NCBI RefSeq assembly: GCF_000308675.1
Contig: NZ_BAGE01000039.1
Location: 42,764-106,763 of the forward strand
Direction of reading: 5' to 3'
DNA: 64,000 nucleotides
Origin: Nocardia paucivorans NBRC 100373
GTDB taxonomy: Bacteria > Actinomycetota > Actinomycetes > Mycobacteriales > Mycobacteriaceae
Every line of letters begins with the position of its first letter. The stretch's first letter is position 1. Below the pieces are notes generated by a model. The model was given only the letters and a program-made list of their open reading frames with translations. It searched no databases and had not been told where the DNA came from. The translations under genes were made by a program, and so were the position numbers. Of the stretch, positions 8,565-18,014 are shown piece after piece.

Positions 8565-10322
8565 TCAGCGTTGGGCGGTATCGGTCGGACCGACCTCCGC
8601 GGCCGCACGATCGTCGGACCCGGGTAGATGCGTGCGCCCGACATGGGCCTCCTTGCGCATCCGTTCCGACATGTGTGGGTAGTGCAGTTCGAACGCGGGA
8701 CGCTCGGAACGGATCCGCGGCAGTTCGTAGAAGTTGTGCCGCGGCGGCGGGCAGGTGGTGGCCCATTCCAGCGAGTTGCCGTAACCCCACGGGTCGTCCA
8801 CGGTGACGACCTCGCCGTAACGGTAGCTCTTGAAGACGTTCCACACGAAGGCGATCATGGACCCGCCCAGGATGAGGGTGCCGATGGTGGAGATGGTGTT
8901 CAGGCCGGTGAAACCGTCGCTGGGCAGGTAGTCGGCGTAGCGGCGCGGCATACCCTCGGCACCCAGCCAGTGCTGCACCAGGAAGGTGGTATGGAAGCCG
9001 ACGAAGGTGGTCCAGAAATGTAGGCGGCCCAGTCGTTCGTCCATGAGCCGGCCGGTGAGTTTGGGGAACCAGAAGTAGATGCCGGCGAAGGTGGCGAACA
9101 CGATGGTGCCGAAGAGCACGTAGTGGAAGTGCGCGACCACGAAGTACGAGTCGGTGACGTGGAAGTCCAGCGGTGGGCTGGCCAGGATGACACCGGACAG
9201 ACCACCGAACAGGAAGGTGACCAAAAAGCCGATGGAGAACAACATCGGCGACTCGAACGTCAGCTGTCCCTTCCACATGGTGCCGATCCAGTTGAAGAAC
9301 TTCACACCGGTCGGGACCGCGATGAGGAAGGTCATGAACGAGAAGAACGGCAGCAGCACGGCGCCGGTGGCGTACATGTGGTGCGCCCACACCGCCATGG
9401 ACAGCGCGCCGATTGCCAGGGTGGCGAAGACCAGGGCGGTGTAGCCGAAAATCGGCTTACGACTGAAGACGGGAATGACTTCGGAGATGATGCCGAAGAA
9501 CGGCAGCGCGATGATGTACACCTCGGGGTGGCCGAAGAACCAGAACAGGTGCTGCCACAGTATGGTGCCGCCGGTGCCCGGGTCGTAGATGTGGCCGCCC
9601 AGGTGCCGGTCGTAGGCCAGAGCCATGAGCGCGGCGGTGAGAATGGGGAAGGCCAGCAGCACCAGAATGCTGGTGATCAGGATGTTCCAGGTGAAGATGG
9701 GCATCCGGAACATGGTCATACCGGGGGCGCGCAGGCACACCACCGTGGTGATCATGTTGACCGCACCCAGGATGGTGCCCAGACCGGAGACGGCCAGACC
9801 CATGATCCACAGGTCACCACCGACACCGGGGGAGTGCAATCCGTCGCTGAGGGGGGTGTATGCCGTCCAACCGAAGTCCGCGGCGCCACCCGGGGTGACG
9901 AACCCGGCGGTCGCCATGGTGGCGCCGAACAGATACAACCAATAGCTGAAGGCGTTCAACCGCGGAAAGGCCACATCGGGTGCGCCGATCTGCAGGGGTA
10001 GCACGGCATTGGCGAATCCGAACACCACCGGGGTGGCGTAGAACAGCAGCATGATCGTGCCGTGCATGGTGAACAACTGGTTGTACTGTTCCGGGGAGAG
10101 GAACTGAAGTCCGGGACGGGCCAGTTCCCCGCGGATCAGCAGCGCCATCAGGCCGCCGACGAGGAAGAACGCGGTCGCCGATGCCAGGTACATGATGCCG
10201 AGCATCTTCGGGTCGGTGGTGGTCACCAACTTGTAGACGGCCGAACCTTTCGGGCCGACCCGGGCGGGGAAAGGTCGGGATGCCGTGAGCGTGGTACCAC
10301 GTTGAGTTGGCGCTGCGGTCAT
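8565..10322 (-). CDS. ctaD: Cytochrome c oxidase subunit I (aa3 type)
   Basis: The 585-residue heme-copper oxidase subunit I, which holds heme a, heme a3 and CuB and reduces oxygen at the end of the respiratory chain. About 12 membrane segments are visible. Diagnostic sites include [10 protein letters not shown] (low-spin heme histidine), [19 protein letters not shown] (CuB histidine and the cross-linked tyrosine), WAHHMYATG (CuB histidine pair) and [10 protein letters not shown] (heme a3 and a ligands). The C-terminal tail ([21 protein letters not shown]) is characteristic of mycobacterial-type CtaD. It stands alone here; ctaC and ctaE are elsewhere, as is usual in this order. Confidence 0.97.
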   Translation of the reverse strand: MTAAPTQRGTTLTASRPFPARVGPKGSAVYKLVTTTDPKMLGIMYLASATAFFLVGGLMALLIRGELARPGLQFLSPEQYNQLFTMHGTIMLLFYATPVVFGFANAVLPLQIGAPDVAFPRLNAFSYWLYLFGATMATAGFVTPGGAADFGWTAYTPLSDGLHSPGVGGDLWIMGLAVSGLGTILGAVNMITTVVCLRAPGMTMFRMPIFTWNILITSILVLLAFPILTAALMALAYDRHLGGHIYDPGTGGTILWQHLFWFFGHPEVYIIALPFFGIISEVIPVFSRKPIFGYTALVFATLAIGALSMAVWAHHMYATGAVLLPFFSFMTFLIAVPTGVKFFNWIGTMWKGQLTFESPMLFSIGFLVTFLFGGLSGVILASPPLDFHVTDSYFVVAHFHYVLFGTIVFATFAGIYFWFPKLTGRLMDERLGRLHFWTTFVGFHTTFLVQHWLGAEGMPRRYADYLPSDGFTGLNTISTIGTLILGGSMIAFVWNVFKSYRYGEVVTVDDPWGYGNSLEWATTCPPPRHNFYELPRIRSERPAFELHYPHMSERMRKEAHVGRTHLPGSDDRAAAEVGPTDTAQR

Positions 10323-10440
10323 AGCTCCTCCAGGGCCGGTCCGCTCGTTTTCGCCGCATGGCCACCCGCGCTCGTCGTCCCGGAACGCGGGTGGTGGTTG
10401 TATTGAGGTGGTTCCGTATCGAGGTGCCGCCCGGGCGGGA

Positions 10441-11019
10441 TCAATCTCCGGCGAGGAAGCTCTTGGCGACCTCGAGGATCCGTTCCGAGAGAGCGTCGCC
10501 GGCGGTGGCCCGGGCCAACATCAACGCACCCGCCATCACCGACAGTTCCACGATAGCCTCCTGTTCGCCCGCATCGGGGGATTCCCCGAACTCGACCAGT
10601 TTGTCGATCATGGTGTGGATACCGTCGAGGTATGCCCGCCGCAGTGGGCTGCTGGGTTCGCTGCGCGCCACGTCGGAGGCCAAGGCCGCGATACCGCAGC
10701 CTTGGCCGGCAGCGTCGCGGTGCTCGGGTGACAGATAGCGTTCGATGAATCGCCGCCGCGCCGCCGGTCCGTCGGGACTGTCGGCGCGGATCTGGTCCAT
10801 TTCGCGGATCTTCTCGGCATAGGCGGCCGCGCACGCCTGGGTGATCAGGTCTTCCTTGGAGCGGAAGTGGCGATAGAAGCCGCCGTGGGTCAGGCCGGCG
10901 GCGGCCATCAGTTCGGGCACGGTCGTTGCCGCGGCCCCACGTTCGCGTACCTGCGCCGCGGCCGCGTCGAGGACCTGTTTGCGGTGTGATTCCGCCTGTG
11001 CTCGGGATGCTCGCGGCAC
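10441..11019 (-). CDS. TetR-family transcriptional regulator (TetR/AcrR)
   Basis: A 192-residue TetR-type repressor. The N-terminal helix-turn-helix is [25 protein letters not shown], and the C-terminal ligand domain begins after about residue 75 with a [13 protein letters not shown] segment seen in regulators of reductases and quinone-stress genes. The GTG at 11019 has AAAGGGGAC upstream and is preferred over the open frame to 11103, which would run into the operator. It is divergent from the SDR gene; a 20-bp palindrome between them is the likely shared operator, giving autoregulation plus control of the SDR. Confidence 0.88.
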   Translation of the reverse strand: MPRASRAQAESHRKQVLDAAAAQVRERGAAATTVPELMAAAGLTHGGFYRHFRSKEDLITQACAAAYAEKIREMDQIRADSPDGPAARRRFIERYLSPEHRDAAGQGCGIAALASDVARSEPSSPLRRAYLDGIHTMIDKLVEFGESPDAGEQEAIVELSVMAGALMLARATAGDALSERILEVAKSFLAGD

Positions 11020-11089
11020 CTCGTCCCCTTTCGTCGTATTCGCGCCCTCGGTGGGTCGCGGGGTTCGGTACCAGTCTTGCGCATGTAAA

Positions 11090-11109
11090 TAGATTATGTT
11101 CATAATCTA
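11090..11109. promoter_or_regulatory. TetR operator between divergent tetR and SDR genes
   Basis: TAGATTATGTTCATAATCTA is a perfect inverted repeat (9-bp arms, 2-bp centre). It is strikingly AT-rich for this genome and lies 71 bp upstream of the tetR start and 82 bp upstream of the SDR start. Position and form fit a TetR dimer site. Confidence 0.75.
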
Positions 11110-11190
11110 AAACGTATCGAGCGGTACCGCTCCCGACTCCCCGGCCGATCCGGCGAGCGCCCGACGCGGGGGCGAATCGAAAGGGAAGAC

Positions 11191-11892
11191 ATGACCGAAA
11201 TCGAAGGCGCGATCGCGCTGGTCACCGGCGGACGACGTGGACTCGGACGTGCTTTCGTCGATGAACTGCTGCGTCGCGGCGCGGCCAAGGTCTACGCGAC
11301 CGGTCGGCGACCGGAACCCGATGCGGACCCGCGCGTCGAGCAGTTCGCGCTGGATGTCACCGACCCCGCTTCCGTCGCTGCCGCCGCGGACCGGGCCGGC
11401 GACGTCGATATCGTCGTCAACAACGCGGGGGTGCTTCTGTCCGCCCCGCTGCTCACCGCCGATCTCTCCGATGTGATGACCACCTTCGAGACGAACGTCT
11501 TCGGCCCCCTGCGCGTCGCGCAGGCATTCGCGCCGATCCTGGCCGCCAATGGCGGTGGCGTCCTCGTCGACATCCATTCGGTGTTGTCATGGGGTGCCGG
11601 CGCGGGGGCCTACGGGGCGTCGAAGGCGGCGTTCTGGTCGCTCACCAATTCCCTCCGTGTCGAACTGGCCGCGCAACGCACCCAGGTGGTCGGCGTGCAT
11701 CTCGGATTCGCCGACACCGATATGGTCACGCACCTTCCGGTCGACAAGATTGCACCGTCCCAAGTCGCCGCCGCCGTCTTCGACGGGGTGGAACGCGGCG
11801 CACACGAGGTCCTCGTCGACGAGGTGAGCCGGGAGATGAAAGCGGCGCTTTCGGGACCGGTGGAACGGCTTGCGCTCTCCTTCGCCCGCTGA
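11191..11892 (+). CDS. SDR-family oxidoreductase
   Basis: A 233-residue classical short-chain dehydrogenase. The NAD(P)-binding loop is VTGGRRGLGRAF, a basic RR after the first glycine and R later (TGRRPEPD) suggest NADPH, NNAGV follows, and the active site has S in DIHSVLSWG and Y-x-x-x-K in YGASKAA. It resembles the small SDRs that are regulated by a divergent TetR in actinomycetes and reduce reactive aldehydes or ketones; the substrate is unknown. The tautomerase gene starts 62 bp downstream on the same strand, so the two may be co-transcribed. Confidence 0.9.
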   Translation: MTEIEGAIALVTGGRRGLGRAFVDELLRRGAAKVYATGRRPEPDADPRVEQFALDVTDPASVAAAADRAGDVDIVVNNAGVLLSAPLLTADLSDVMTTFETNVFGPLRVAQAFAPILAANGGGVLVDIHSVLSWGAGAGAYGASKAAFWSLTNSLRVELAAQRTQVVGVHLGFADTDMVTHLPVDKIAPSQVAAAVFDGVERGAHEVLVDEVSREMKAALSGPVERLALSFAR

Positions 11893-11953
11893 CCCATCAC
11901 ATTTTCCCGGCCGTCGAGACAAACCCGACCATCGAGACACAAGGGGTGCCCCG

Positions 11954-12376
11954 ATGCCGCTGTGGCATATCTACCATCCGGTCAACACCTACTCCGACCA
12001 GGATAAAAAGGATTTCGCGAGAGATATCACCGAGTTCTATACCGGGTTCGGACTACCGGCGTTCTATGTGATGGTCCTGTTTCGGGAAGTGGAGGAGAAC
12101 GCGTTCTTCGTCGGTGGAAAACCCTCCGGCAATACCGTGCGCATTGTCGTCGAACACCTCGCCCGCCATCTCGAGGACCCGAAGCTGCGCAAACGCTCGA
12201 CCGAGCGGCTCAACTCGATCATGGTTCCCTATACCGGGGACCGGGGACTGCACTGGGAGTTCCACACCTACGAGTCGCCGCGAGATCTGTGGATGATCGC
12301 CGGACAGTTCCCGCCCGGCCCCGGAACCGAGGCCGAGAAGGTCTGGGCCCGGGAGAACGCGCCACTACCGTACTGA
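11954..12376 (+). CDS. Tautomerase-superfamily protein (cis-CaaD / MIF-like)
   Basis: A 140-residue protein of the tautomerase superfamily. After removal of Met1 the new N-terminus is Pro (MPLWHIYHP), the catalytic base or acid of this group. The arrangement of residues in the following beta-alpha-beta units (NAFFVGGKPSGNTVRIVVEHL) resembles fungal and bacterial cis-3-chloroacrylate dehalogenase-like tautomerases. Arginines that could bind a carboxylate are present (R after TV, and RHL). Substrate unknown. It probably forms an operon with the upstream SDR. A GC-rich hairpin follows the stop codon. Confidence 0.8.
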   Translation: MPLWHIYHPVNTYSDQDKKDFARDITEFYTGFGLPAFYVMVLFREVEENAFFVGGKPSGNTVRIVVEHLARHLEDPKLRKRSTERLNSIMVPYTGDRGLHWEFHTYESPRDLWMIAGQFPPGPGTEAEKVWARENAPLPY

Positions 12377-12379
12377 GAG

Positions 12380-12398
12380 CCGGGGAGTGTATCCCCGG
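12380..12398 (+). terminator. Hairpin after the tautomerase gene
   Basis: CCGGGGA and TCCCCGG pair around a GTGTA loop, starting 4 bp after the stop codon at 12376. No T-tract follows, as is common for actinobacterial terminators. The 139 bp up to the methyltransferase gene contain nothing else I can identify. Confidence 0.45.
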
Positions 12399-12515
12399 GT
12401 GGACCCATAACCGATCGCGGCCGGCGAGTGCCACCTCTTCGCCACCGCGACGGCTCCGGCGGACAGGCCGCGTGCGGAAATACGCTGCCGTGCACCGTAA
12501 TGGCAGACTGCTGAT

Positions 12516-13178
12516 ATGACGCACTCCGATTGGGTGGCCGTGGATCGTTACGTGGTGGATCACCTGGTGACCGATCCGACGACGACGGCGATACTCGAGG
12601 CGAACGCGGCCGCGGACCTCCCCCCTATCGACGTCTCGGCCGCCCAGGGCAAATTCCTGTATCTGCTCGCCAGGTCGACCGGAGCGGAGCGGGTGCTCGA
12701 GATCGGCACCCTGGGCGGATTCAGCACGCTGTGGCTGGCCCGTGCGGTGGGTGAGAAGGGGCGGGTGATCACACTCGAATACGAACCGCGACATGCGCAG
12801 GTGGCGCGGGAGAACCTGGACCGGGCCGGTGTGGGGGACCGGGTGGAGATTCGAGTTGGCGCGGCCCTGGAGAATCTCCCGGTATTGGAGGCGGAACACA
12901 CCGAGCCGTTCGATCTGGTGTTCATCGATGCCGACAAGGTGAACAACTCGCACTATGTGCGTTGGGCGCTACGACTGACCAGGCCCGGTTCGGTGATCGT
13001 GGTCGACAATGTCGTGCGTCGAGGCGCCTTGGCCGACGAGGAGTCCGCCGATCCGTCCGCGCAGGCGAGTCGTGAGTTGGTGGAACTGCTCGCCGCCGAA
13101 CCGCGCCTGGACGCCACCGTATTGCAGACCGTCGGTTCGAAGGGATGGGACGGATTCGCCTTCGCGGTCGTGGTCTGA
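12516..13178 (+). CDS. O-methyltransferase, class I SAM-dependent (COMT-like)
   Basis: A 220-residue methyltransferase of the caffeoyl-CoA/catechol O-methyltransferase type (Methyltransf_3). The SAM motif I is VLEIGTLGGFSTLWLAR, motif II follows in VITLEYEPRHAQVARENLDRAG, and the metal-binding aspartate region is FDLVFIDADKVNNSHYV with RPGSVIVVDNVVRRG. The family methylates vicinal hydroxyls on aromatic substrates with Mg2+. No pathway genes adjoin it. It is convergent with the following TetR gene (54 bp between stops). Confidence 0.92.
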   Translation: MTHSDWVAVDRYVVDHLVTDPTTTAILEANAAADLPPIDVSAAQGKFLYLLARSTGAERVLEIGTLGGFSTLWLARAVGEKGRVITLEYEPRHAQVARENLDRAGVGDRVEIRVGAALENLPVLEAEHTEPFDLVFIDADKVNNSHYVRWALRLTRPGSVIVVDNVVRRGALADEESADPSAQASRELVELLAAEPRLDATVLQTVGSKGWDGFAFAVVV

Positions 13179-13232
13179 CCGACGACGATCCGAGCGCCTC
13201 GGGCGGCGTTCGTGCGCCTTGTGACCGGGGGG

Positions 13233-13829
13233 TCAAGGGGTGCCGTGTGGCTCATCCGGGGTGACCATCGTCCGAATGAGGCGGCCGATATATGGGGTCA
13301 GTTGCTCGGGTGTGAGTTCGAGGGCGCCCGCCCCGGCGAGTCGGTCGAAGACGAGCCCGTCGAGGTGAGCGACCAGTAGTTCGGCCCCGACGGCCGGGTC
13401 CGGGGCGCCGGCGGCGGCGAGCATGTGTTCGGCCAGGGCGCGGATGCGTGTTCCGGCCGCGGCCAGTGCGATGCGCAATTCGGGACGGCGGGTCGATTCC
13501 AAGGCCAGTTCGTAGCGGGCGAGCATTCGGGTGCGGCCGGTTGTGGTCCAGTGTCGGAGGAGATCGACCGCCGCCGTGACGAATGTGTCTCTGTCGGCGG
13601 TGGCGAGATCGGGTAGCGCTGTCAGTTCGCGCGCGTCGAGTTCGGTGAGTCGGTCGACCGTGGCGTGCAGCAGCGCCTGTCGCGTGCGGAACACATTGGA
13701 ACAGGAACCCTCCGGCAGATTCGCGGTGCGGTCGACGGCGCGGTGGGTGAAACCGCGCATTCCTGCCGCGGCCAATGTCTCGATCGCCGCATCGGCCAGG
13801 AGAGTGCGGCGATCGGTGGTTTCGGTCAC
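13233..13829 (-). CDS. TetR-family transcriptional regulator
   Basis: A 198-residue repressor with an N-terminal helix-turn-helix (LAAAGMRGFTHRAVDRTANLPEGSCSNVFRTRQALL) typical of TetR proteins and a C-terminal helical domain of the TetR_C type. The GTG at 13829 is preceded by AAAGGA; upstream extension would read through the operator region. It is divergent from the FAD monooxygenase gene with only 72 bp between starts, in which two copies of ACTACAnnTGTAGT occur, so it very likely represses itself and the monooxygenase. Confidence 0.88.
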   Translation of the reverse strand: MTETTDRRTLLADAAIETLAAAGMRGFTHRAVDRTANLPEGSCSNVFRTRQALLHATVDRLTELDARELTALPDLATADRDTFVTAAVDLLRHWTTTGRTRMLARYELALESTRRPELRIALAAAGTRIRALAEHMLAAAGAPDPAVGAELLVAHLDGLVFDRLAGAGALELTPEQLTPYIGRLIRTMVTPDEPHGTP

Positions 13830-13856
13830 CCGTGATTCCTTTCGTAGGTCGGGTTG

Positions 13857-13892
13857 ACTACAACTGTAGTTATTGTCAACTACAAATGTAGT
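13857..13892. promoter_or_regulatory. Two tandem palindromic operators for the divergent TetR / FAD monooxygenase pair
   Basis: ACTACAACTGTAGT (13857-13870) and ACTACAAATGTAGT (13879-13892) are two copies of the palindrome ACTACA-N2-TGTAGT. Their centres are 22 bp apart, about two helical turns, which would place two TetR dimers on one face of the DNA. The second box abuts the GGAGG ribosome site of the monooxygenase gene. Confidence 0.8.
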
Positions 13893-13901
13893 GGAGGTTT
13901 C

Positions 13902-15086
13902 GTGGGCGCGAGCAATGGCCGAGGTCCGCGGCGGGTGATTGTCGCCGGCGCCGGAATCGGCGGTCTGGCGACAGCGGTGGCGCTGAGTCGGCGCGGCTGG
14001 GATGTCGAGGTCCTCGAACGGGCCGATACGGTCGGTGAAGCGGGTTCGGGGTTGACATTGTGGCCGAACGGGCTGCGCGCCCTGGACGCGATGGACCTGG
14101 GGGCGGCGGTGCGCGAGCGTGCGATAACGGAGACCACCGCCGGTATTCGCGACCCTCGAGGTCGGTGGCTGATCCGAACCGATACCGACGAAATGGCCCG
14201 ACGCTACGGCTCGACGGTGATGATCTCCCGATCCGACCTCTTCACCATCCTGCACCGGGCCGTGCCCGAGGCGGGGCTCCGGCTACGGGTCACGGTCTCG
14301 GGGATCGAGACCGGCGCCGACCGGGTCCGCGTCGTGCACAGCGCGGGGTCCTCCGAAGCGGATCTCGTCGTCGGCGCCGACGGAATTCGCAGTGCGGTCC
14401 GACGCTGGGTCTGTCCCGAGGCGCGGGAACCGCGCTATGCGGGATACACCGCGTGGCGCATGATCACCTCTCGGCCGGTGCCGGCGCTGCGTGAAGGCGG
14501 TGAAACCTGGGGCCGTGGGGAGCGGGTCGGCATCGTCGCACTGGCCGACGGTCGGGTGTACATGTTCGGAGCGGCCGACGCCCCGGCGGGACAACGCGGA
14601 CCCGACGGAGAACTCGCCGAGCTGCGCCGCCGATTCGGTGGTTGGCACGACCCGATTCCGGCACTGCTGGACGCCATCGATGAGAAGGACGTCCTACGCC
14701 ATGACATCTACGAACTGCCGGCGCTGCCGACCTACGTCCGCGGTCGGGTCGCCCTACTCGGCGATGCCGCACATGCCATGACCCCGAATATGGGTCAGGG
14801 GGCGAACCAGGCCCTCGAGGACGCCGTCACCCTCGCGGCCCTACTCGACCGGTCGGTCGGCATCGAGAACGCCCTCGCCGAATACGATCGGGTCCGGCGC
14901 CCTCGTGCTCGGTCGATCGCCACCCGTTCTCACTACATAGGCGTCGTGGCGCAATGGGATTCGATTCTTTCCAGAATCCGGGACTCCGCACTGCGGTTGA
15001 TACCGGCCGGTGCGCTCATGCGCGGAATGGGCTCGGTAATGGCATGGGAGCCCCCGGATACCGATGGTGGCCTGTCGAGCCGATAG
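13902..15086 (+). CDS. FAD-dependent aromatic-type monooxygenase
   Basis: A 394-residue group A flavoprotein monooxygenase (PHBH/salicylate hydroxylase fold). The dinucleotide-binding GAGIGG motif is in VIVAGAGIGGLATAVALSRRG, the DG motif is VVGADGIRSAVR, and the GD motif is ALLGDAAHAMTPNMGQGANQALEDA. It would use NAD(P)H and oxygen to hydroxylate an aromatic or similar ring. The GTG at 13902 has GGAGG 5 bp upstream; translation starting at 13854 would include the operator. Expression is probably released when the divergent TetR binds a ligand, perhaps the substrate itself or an antibiotic-like compound. Confidence 0.92.
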   Translation: MGASNGRGPRRVIVAGAGIGGLATAVALSRRGWDVEVLERADTVGEAGSGLTLWPNGLRALDAMDLGAAVRERAITETTAGIRDPRGRWLIRTDTDEMARRYGSTVMISRSDLFTILHRAVPEAGLRLRVTVSGIETGADRVRVVHSAGSSEADLVVGADGIRSAVRRWVCPEAREPRYAGYTAWRMITSRPVPALREGGETWGRGERVGIVALADGRVYMFGAADAPAGQRGPDGELAELRRRFGGWHDPIPALLDAIDEKDVLRHDIYELPALPTYVRGRVALLGDAAHAMTPNMGQGANQALEDAVTLAALLDRSVGIENALAEYDRVRRPRARSIATRSHYIGVVAQWDSILSRIRDSALRLIPAGALMRGMGSVMAWEPPDTDGGLSSR

Positions 15087-15166
15087 AAAACACGGTCGCC
15101 GAACGGTCCGAGGTTCCGTATACATGACGCCGATGCCCTGGGTTCGGAGCGGGCAGGGCAACGGCT

Positions 15167-16024
15167 GTGGCGACGGCGGAGGCGATTCATATCGTGGTGA
15201 GGCGGGAAAACCTGCGCGGTGCGGTTGCGGTCACCGTGGACGGATCTTTGTCTCCGCCACCGCTGCGCATGGAGATCGCCGGTGGCGGTCGGATGCTGCT
15301 GCGGCAGAGCGGGAACCCGATATTGCTTGCTCGGGTCGACGACGACCACAGCGGGGTGCGCATCCATCGGCGGCCCGGTTTCCGCTCGCCGCTTCCTCCG
15401 CTGTCGGCCGAACTGTGCCGGCGCGGACCCGACTGGTTGCACAGGTTCGCCGACCATCTGATCACCGCGCACAACGGTCCACTCCACGCCGGCCGGACGC
15501 TGTTGCGGTCGAAACCGGCCCTGGCCCCGTCCACCTGGACCCGGGAACTGTTCCATTCCTGGCCCACCGCGTATGTGGACTGGATGGTCGGCTGCACCCC
15601 GATCATCCCGCTGCGCCCCCTGTCCGCTGTGGACGCTCCGCGCGTCAAGGCCTATCGGCGTCGCTGCCGGGAGGGGATCGTGCCCCCGGTATTGCTGTGG
15701 TGGGTGTCCGCGTTCGACGGGTGGCTGTTGCTGGACGGCCACGACCGGGCGGTGGCCGCCCTGGCCGAAGGGCGGGAACCCGCGGCGGTGGTGCTGTCCC
15801 GCGGGGCGGATGTCCGGGAGCAGACCGCCGTGATCACCGCGGTCGCCCGGCATCAGGAGCACGTTCTGACGCGAGCATCCGACCCCCGGGCCGAGGAGGT
15901 GTTCTCGCGGCAACTCGCCCGGGTAGCGGCCGGTATGCCCTATGAATCGGGTCGAACCGTCGCATGGCCGCTCCCCGGTGGAATCGCTGTCTGGGACGAA
16001 CTGCGCCACGCCTTTCCCGCCTGA
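15167..16024 (+). CDS. Hypothetical protein with a ParB-like segment
   Basis: A 285-residue soluble protein that I cannot assign. Residues about 150-210 (SAVDAPRVKAYRRRCREG, VPPVLLWW, WLLLDGHDRAVAALAEGREP) resemble a ParB/sulfiredoxin-type fold: a list of residues to be chosen, a hydrophobic strand, then (L)LDGHxRxxA. The N-terminal 100 residues are beta-rich (IHIVVRRENLRGAVAV, MEIAGGGRMLLRQSG). There are no membrane segments. The start is a GTG at 15167 with GCAGGG upstream. It lies 80 bp after the monooxygenase on the same strand and is convergent with an MFS gene. Codon use matches neighbours, so it is a real gene. Confidence 0.75.
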   Translation: MATAEAIHIVVRRENLRGAVAVTVDGSLSPPPLRMEIAGGGRMLLRQSGNPILLARVDDDHSGVRIHRRPGFRSPLPPLSAELCRRGPDWLHRFADHLITAHNGPLHAGRTLLRSKPALAPSTWTRELFHSWPTAYVDWMVGCTPIIPLRPLSAVDAPRVKAYRRRCREGIVPPVLLWWVSAFDGWLLLDGHDRAVAALAEGREPAAVVLSRGADVREQTAVITAVARHQEHVLTRASDPRAEEVFSRQLARVAAGMPYESGRTVAWPLPGGIAVWDELRHAFPA

Positions 16025-16086
16025 GGGTTTCGGTCGCCTGCGTCCGGGATACGCTCGGTGCATCCCTCGCCGAATCGCGAATGTGA

Positions 16087-17562
16087 TCACAGCGCTTCCG
16101 CGGGACGGTCACACGGGCCTTTGGATGGTTCCGGGGCCAAGTGCGCGGTGATCTCGGCGAACTCGCTGTCGAGAGACGGGCAGGTGGGTTCGATAGCGGT
16201 ATCGACCGGGGCGTGGTCGCGATAGCTTCGGCCCAGTCGACGGTAGTGCCTACTGGACAGTGCGTAACCGGTGAACAATAGACCGAGGATCCCCAACAGC
16301 ACGAAAACCAGTGCCATACCACGTGATTCTCCGCTGCCGAACCAGCCGCCGATCCATCGGGCTCCCGCTCCGGTGGTCATGAACGGAATGAACAGGAACT
16401 GGGTCATCGGGCTGATCAGGAATGCGGTGAGCGGTGCCGCGGCCGCTTCGACGCTCTGCGCGAATCCGAAGACGCGACCTTGCCGTTCGTACGGCACGAC
16501 CTTCTGCAGCACGGTCTGCTCGGCGGCCTCCACGAACGGCATGATCGCCATGAACACGACCAATCCGGTGACCAGCCAGATCACCGAATCCCGCAGAGGG
16601 AACGCTATCGTGAGCACCCACAGCGCCATATTGGCCGTCAGGATCAACCGCACCGGATTCGACGAGGTCCCCACACGGGCGACCAGCAGGCCGCCGACGA
16701 TCATCACACCGCTCAACGCGCCCCAGATGATGCCCCAGGCCTGAACCGACATCATCGATAGGGCATAGGGGTCCATCAGGGCCGTGAGCCCGCCCAGGAG
16801 CAGGTTGTTCAACGACGAGAACACGATGAGCGCGACCAGACCCGGAATCCCACGGACCATCCGGATGGTGCCACGTACGTCCACGCGCTTCGGTTCGCCC
16901 TCGGCAGCGGTGTGGGCCAGTACCTCGGGTAACCGCAGTCGGTGCAGATGCAGTATCGACCCGGTGAGTACGACGACGGCCAGGACCAGCACGCCGAGCA
17001 TGCCGTTCCACCCCACCAACAGCGCGCTGACCACCGAGGTCACCAGCTGCGCGATTCCCGTGGTCGTCCCCACCAGGCCATTGGCCCGGTCCCGAACCCC
17101 CTCGTCGAACATGGCCGTGACAACGGTCGGCAACGCGATGGTTCGCAGACCACCGGTGGTCACGCCGGCCATCAGGAGCACGATGAGAACCCACAGCCGC
17201 GCACTCGTCGGATCGTGCCATTCCTCGGTCGGGGTGGCCAGGTAGAGCATCAGGCCGATGGTGTAGATCGCCAGTGAGATGAGCGCGGACGCCTGCAGCA
17301 CGCTCTTCTTGCGATGGTGGTCGACGATACCGCCGAACCACACGCCCGTACCGGCCATGGCGACCAGGAAGACACCGGCGATCACGCCGGTCGCGAAGAC
17401 GGAACGGGTGCGCAGATATACGAAGAACGTGAGGGCGAACCAGATCGTGAAGTTGATGAACGACACCAGCAGCACGTTCACCAACAGATGCATGAATGTG
17501 CGGACGGTGGGATCGCCGAAGTCGAGGCGTTCGGCGGTCCTTCGTGTGACTTTCATGCTCAT
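16087..17562 (-). CDS. MFS transporter
   Basis: A 491-residue major facilitator superfamily protein with about 12 membrane segments and a soluble C-terminus (EPTCPSLDSEFAEITAHLAP). It resembles the DHA3/MFS_3 (macrolide-efflux-like) group, with a large soluble middle loop after segment six (RLRLPEVLAHTAAEGEPKRVDV). The conserved loop 2-3 motif reads GGIVDHHRKK. It presumably exports a small compound. The start may be the ATG at 17562 or two codons later at 17556. It is isolated: the next gene is divergent across 452 bp. Confidence 0.88.
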   Translation of the reverse strand: MSMKVTRRTAERLDFGDPTVRTFMHLLVNVLLVSFINFTIWFALTFFVYLRTRSVFATGVIAGVFLVAMAGTGVWFGGIVDHHRKKSVLQASALISLAIYTIGLMLYLATPTEEWHDPTSARLWVLIVLLMAGVTTGGLRTIALPTVVTAMFDEGVRDRANGLVGTTTGIAQLVTSVVSALLVGWNGMLGVLVLAVVVLTGSILHLHRLRLPEVLAHTAAEGEPKRVDVRGTIRMVRGIPGLVALIVFSSLNNLLLGGLTALMDPYALSMMSVQAWGIIWGALSGVMIVGGLLVARVGTSSNPVRLILTANMALWVLTIAFPLRDSVIWLVTGLVVFMAIMPFVEAAEQTVLQKVVPYERQGRVFGFAQSVEAAAAPLTAFLISPMTQFLFIPFMTTGAGARWIGGWFGSGESRGMALVFVLLGILGLLFTGYALSSRHYRRLGRSYRDHAPVDTAIEPTCPSLDSEFAEITAHLAPEPSKGPCDRPAEAL

Positions 17563-18014
17563 ACTCGACAACCTCGACAATGGTTCAGGTCAAGCGTTGC
17601 TCGACGGCGATCGGTGAAGCGGACAGTTCTTCGGACGGCCGGCGGCGCCGAAACTCATCGGTGCGGGGAATATGGGTCGATACGAGTCGAGCGCTCGAAG
17701 ATCGTGGTGTCACCATCCGCCACCGCTCTGCTGTGAAAACCGCCCTGCTATGAAAACGGTTCGTCCGCGTCCATGGAGCGCACCATAGAGCACGCGATGG
17801 TATGGGGCCACCGAATTTCTCGTGGTATGTGCCGGCCGAACCGTGACCGGAGCACATCATCTGATTCACCGTGAGCAGAAGCCTGTCCCGTTCTGCTCGG
17901 AGTACGCATCATGTGCACGGTGCGACCGGGCCGCGGCGACATCGACGTTCGGTTTCGTAGCCGAACGGGCGCGGCGGGATTCGCCTCTCGGAACCGAAGA
18001 ATCAGGAGAGACCC
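17563..18014. other. Intergenic region between the MFS and AhpD-like genes
   Basis: 452 bp with no convincing gene on either strand. It should contain the divergent promoters. The only repeat I see is an imperfect direct repeat, CTGCTGTGAAAACCG (17728-17742) and CTGCTATGAAAACGG (17745-17759), 17 bp apart, of unknown meaning. The AhpD-like gene has AGGAGAG 6-12 bp before its start. Confidence 0.5.
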
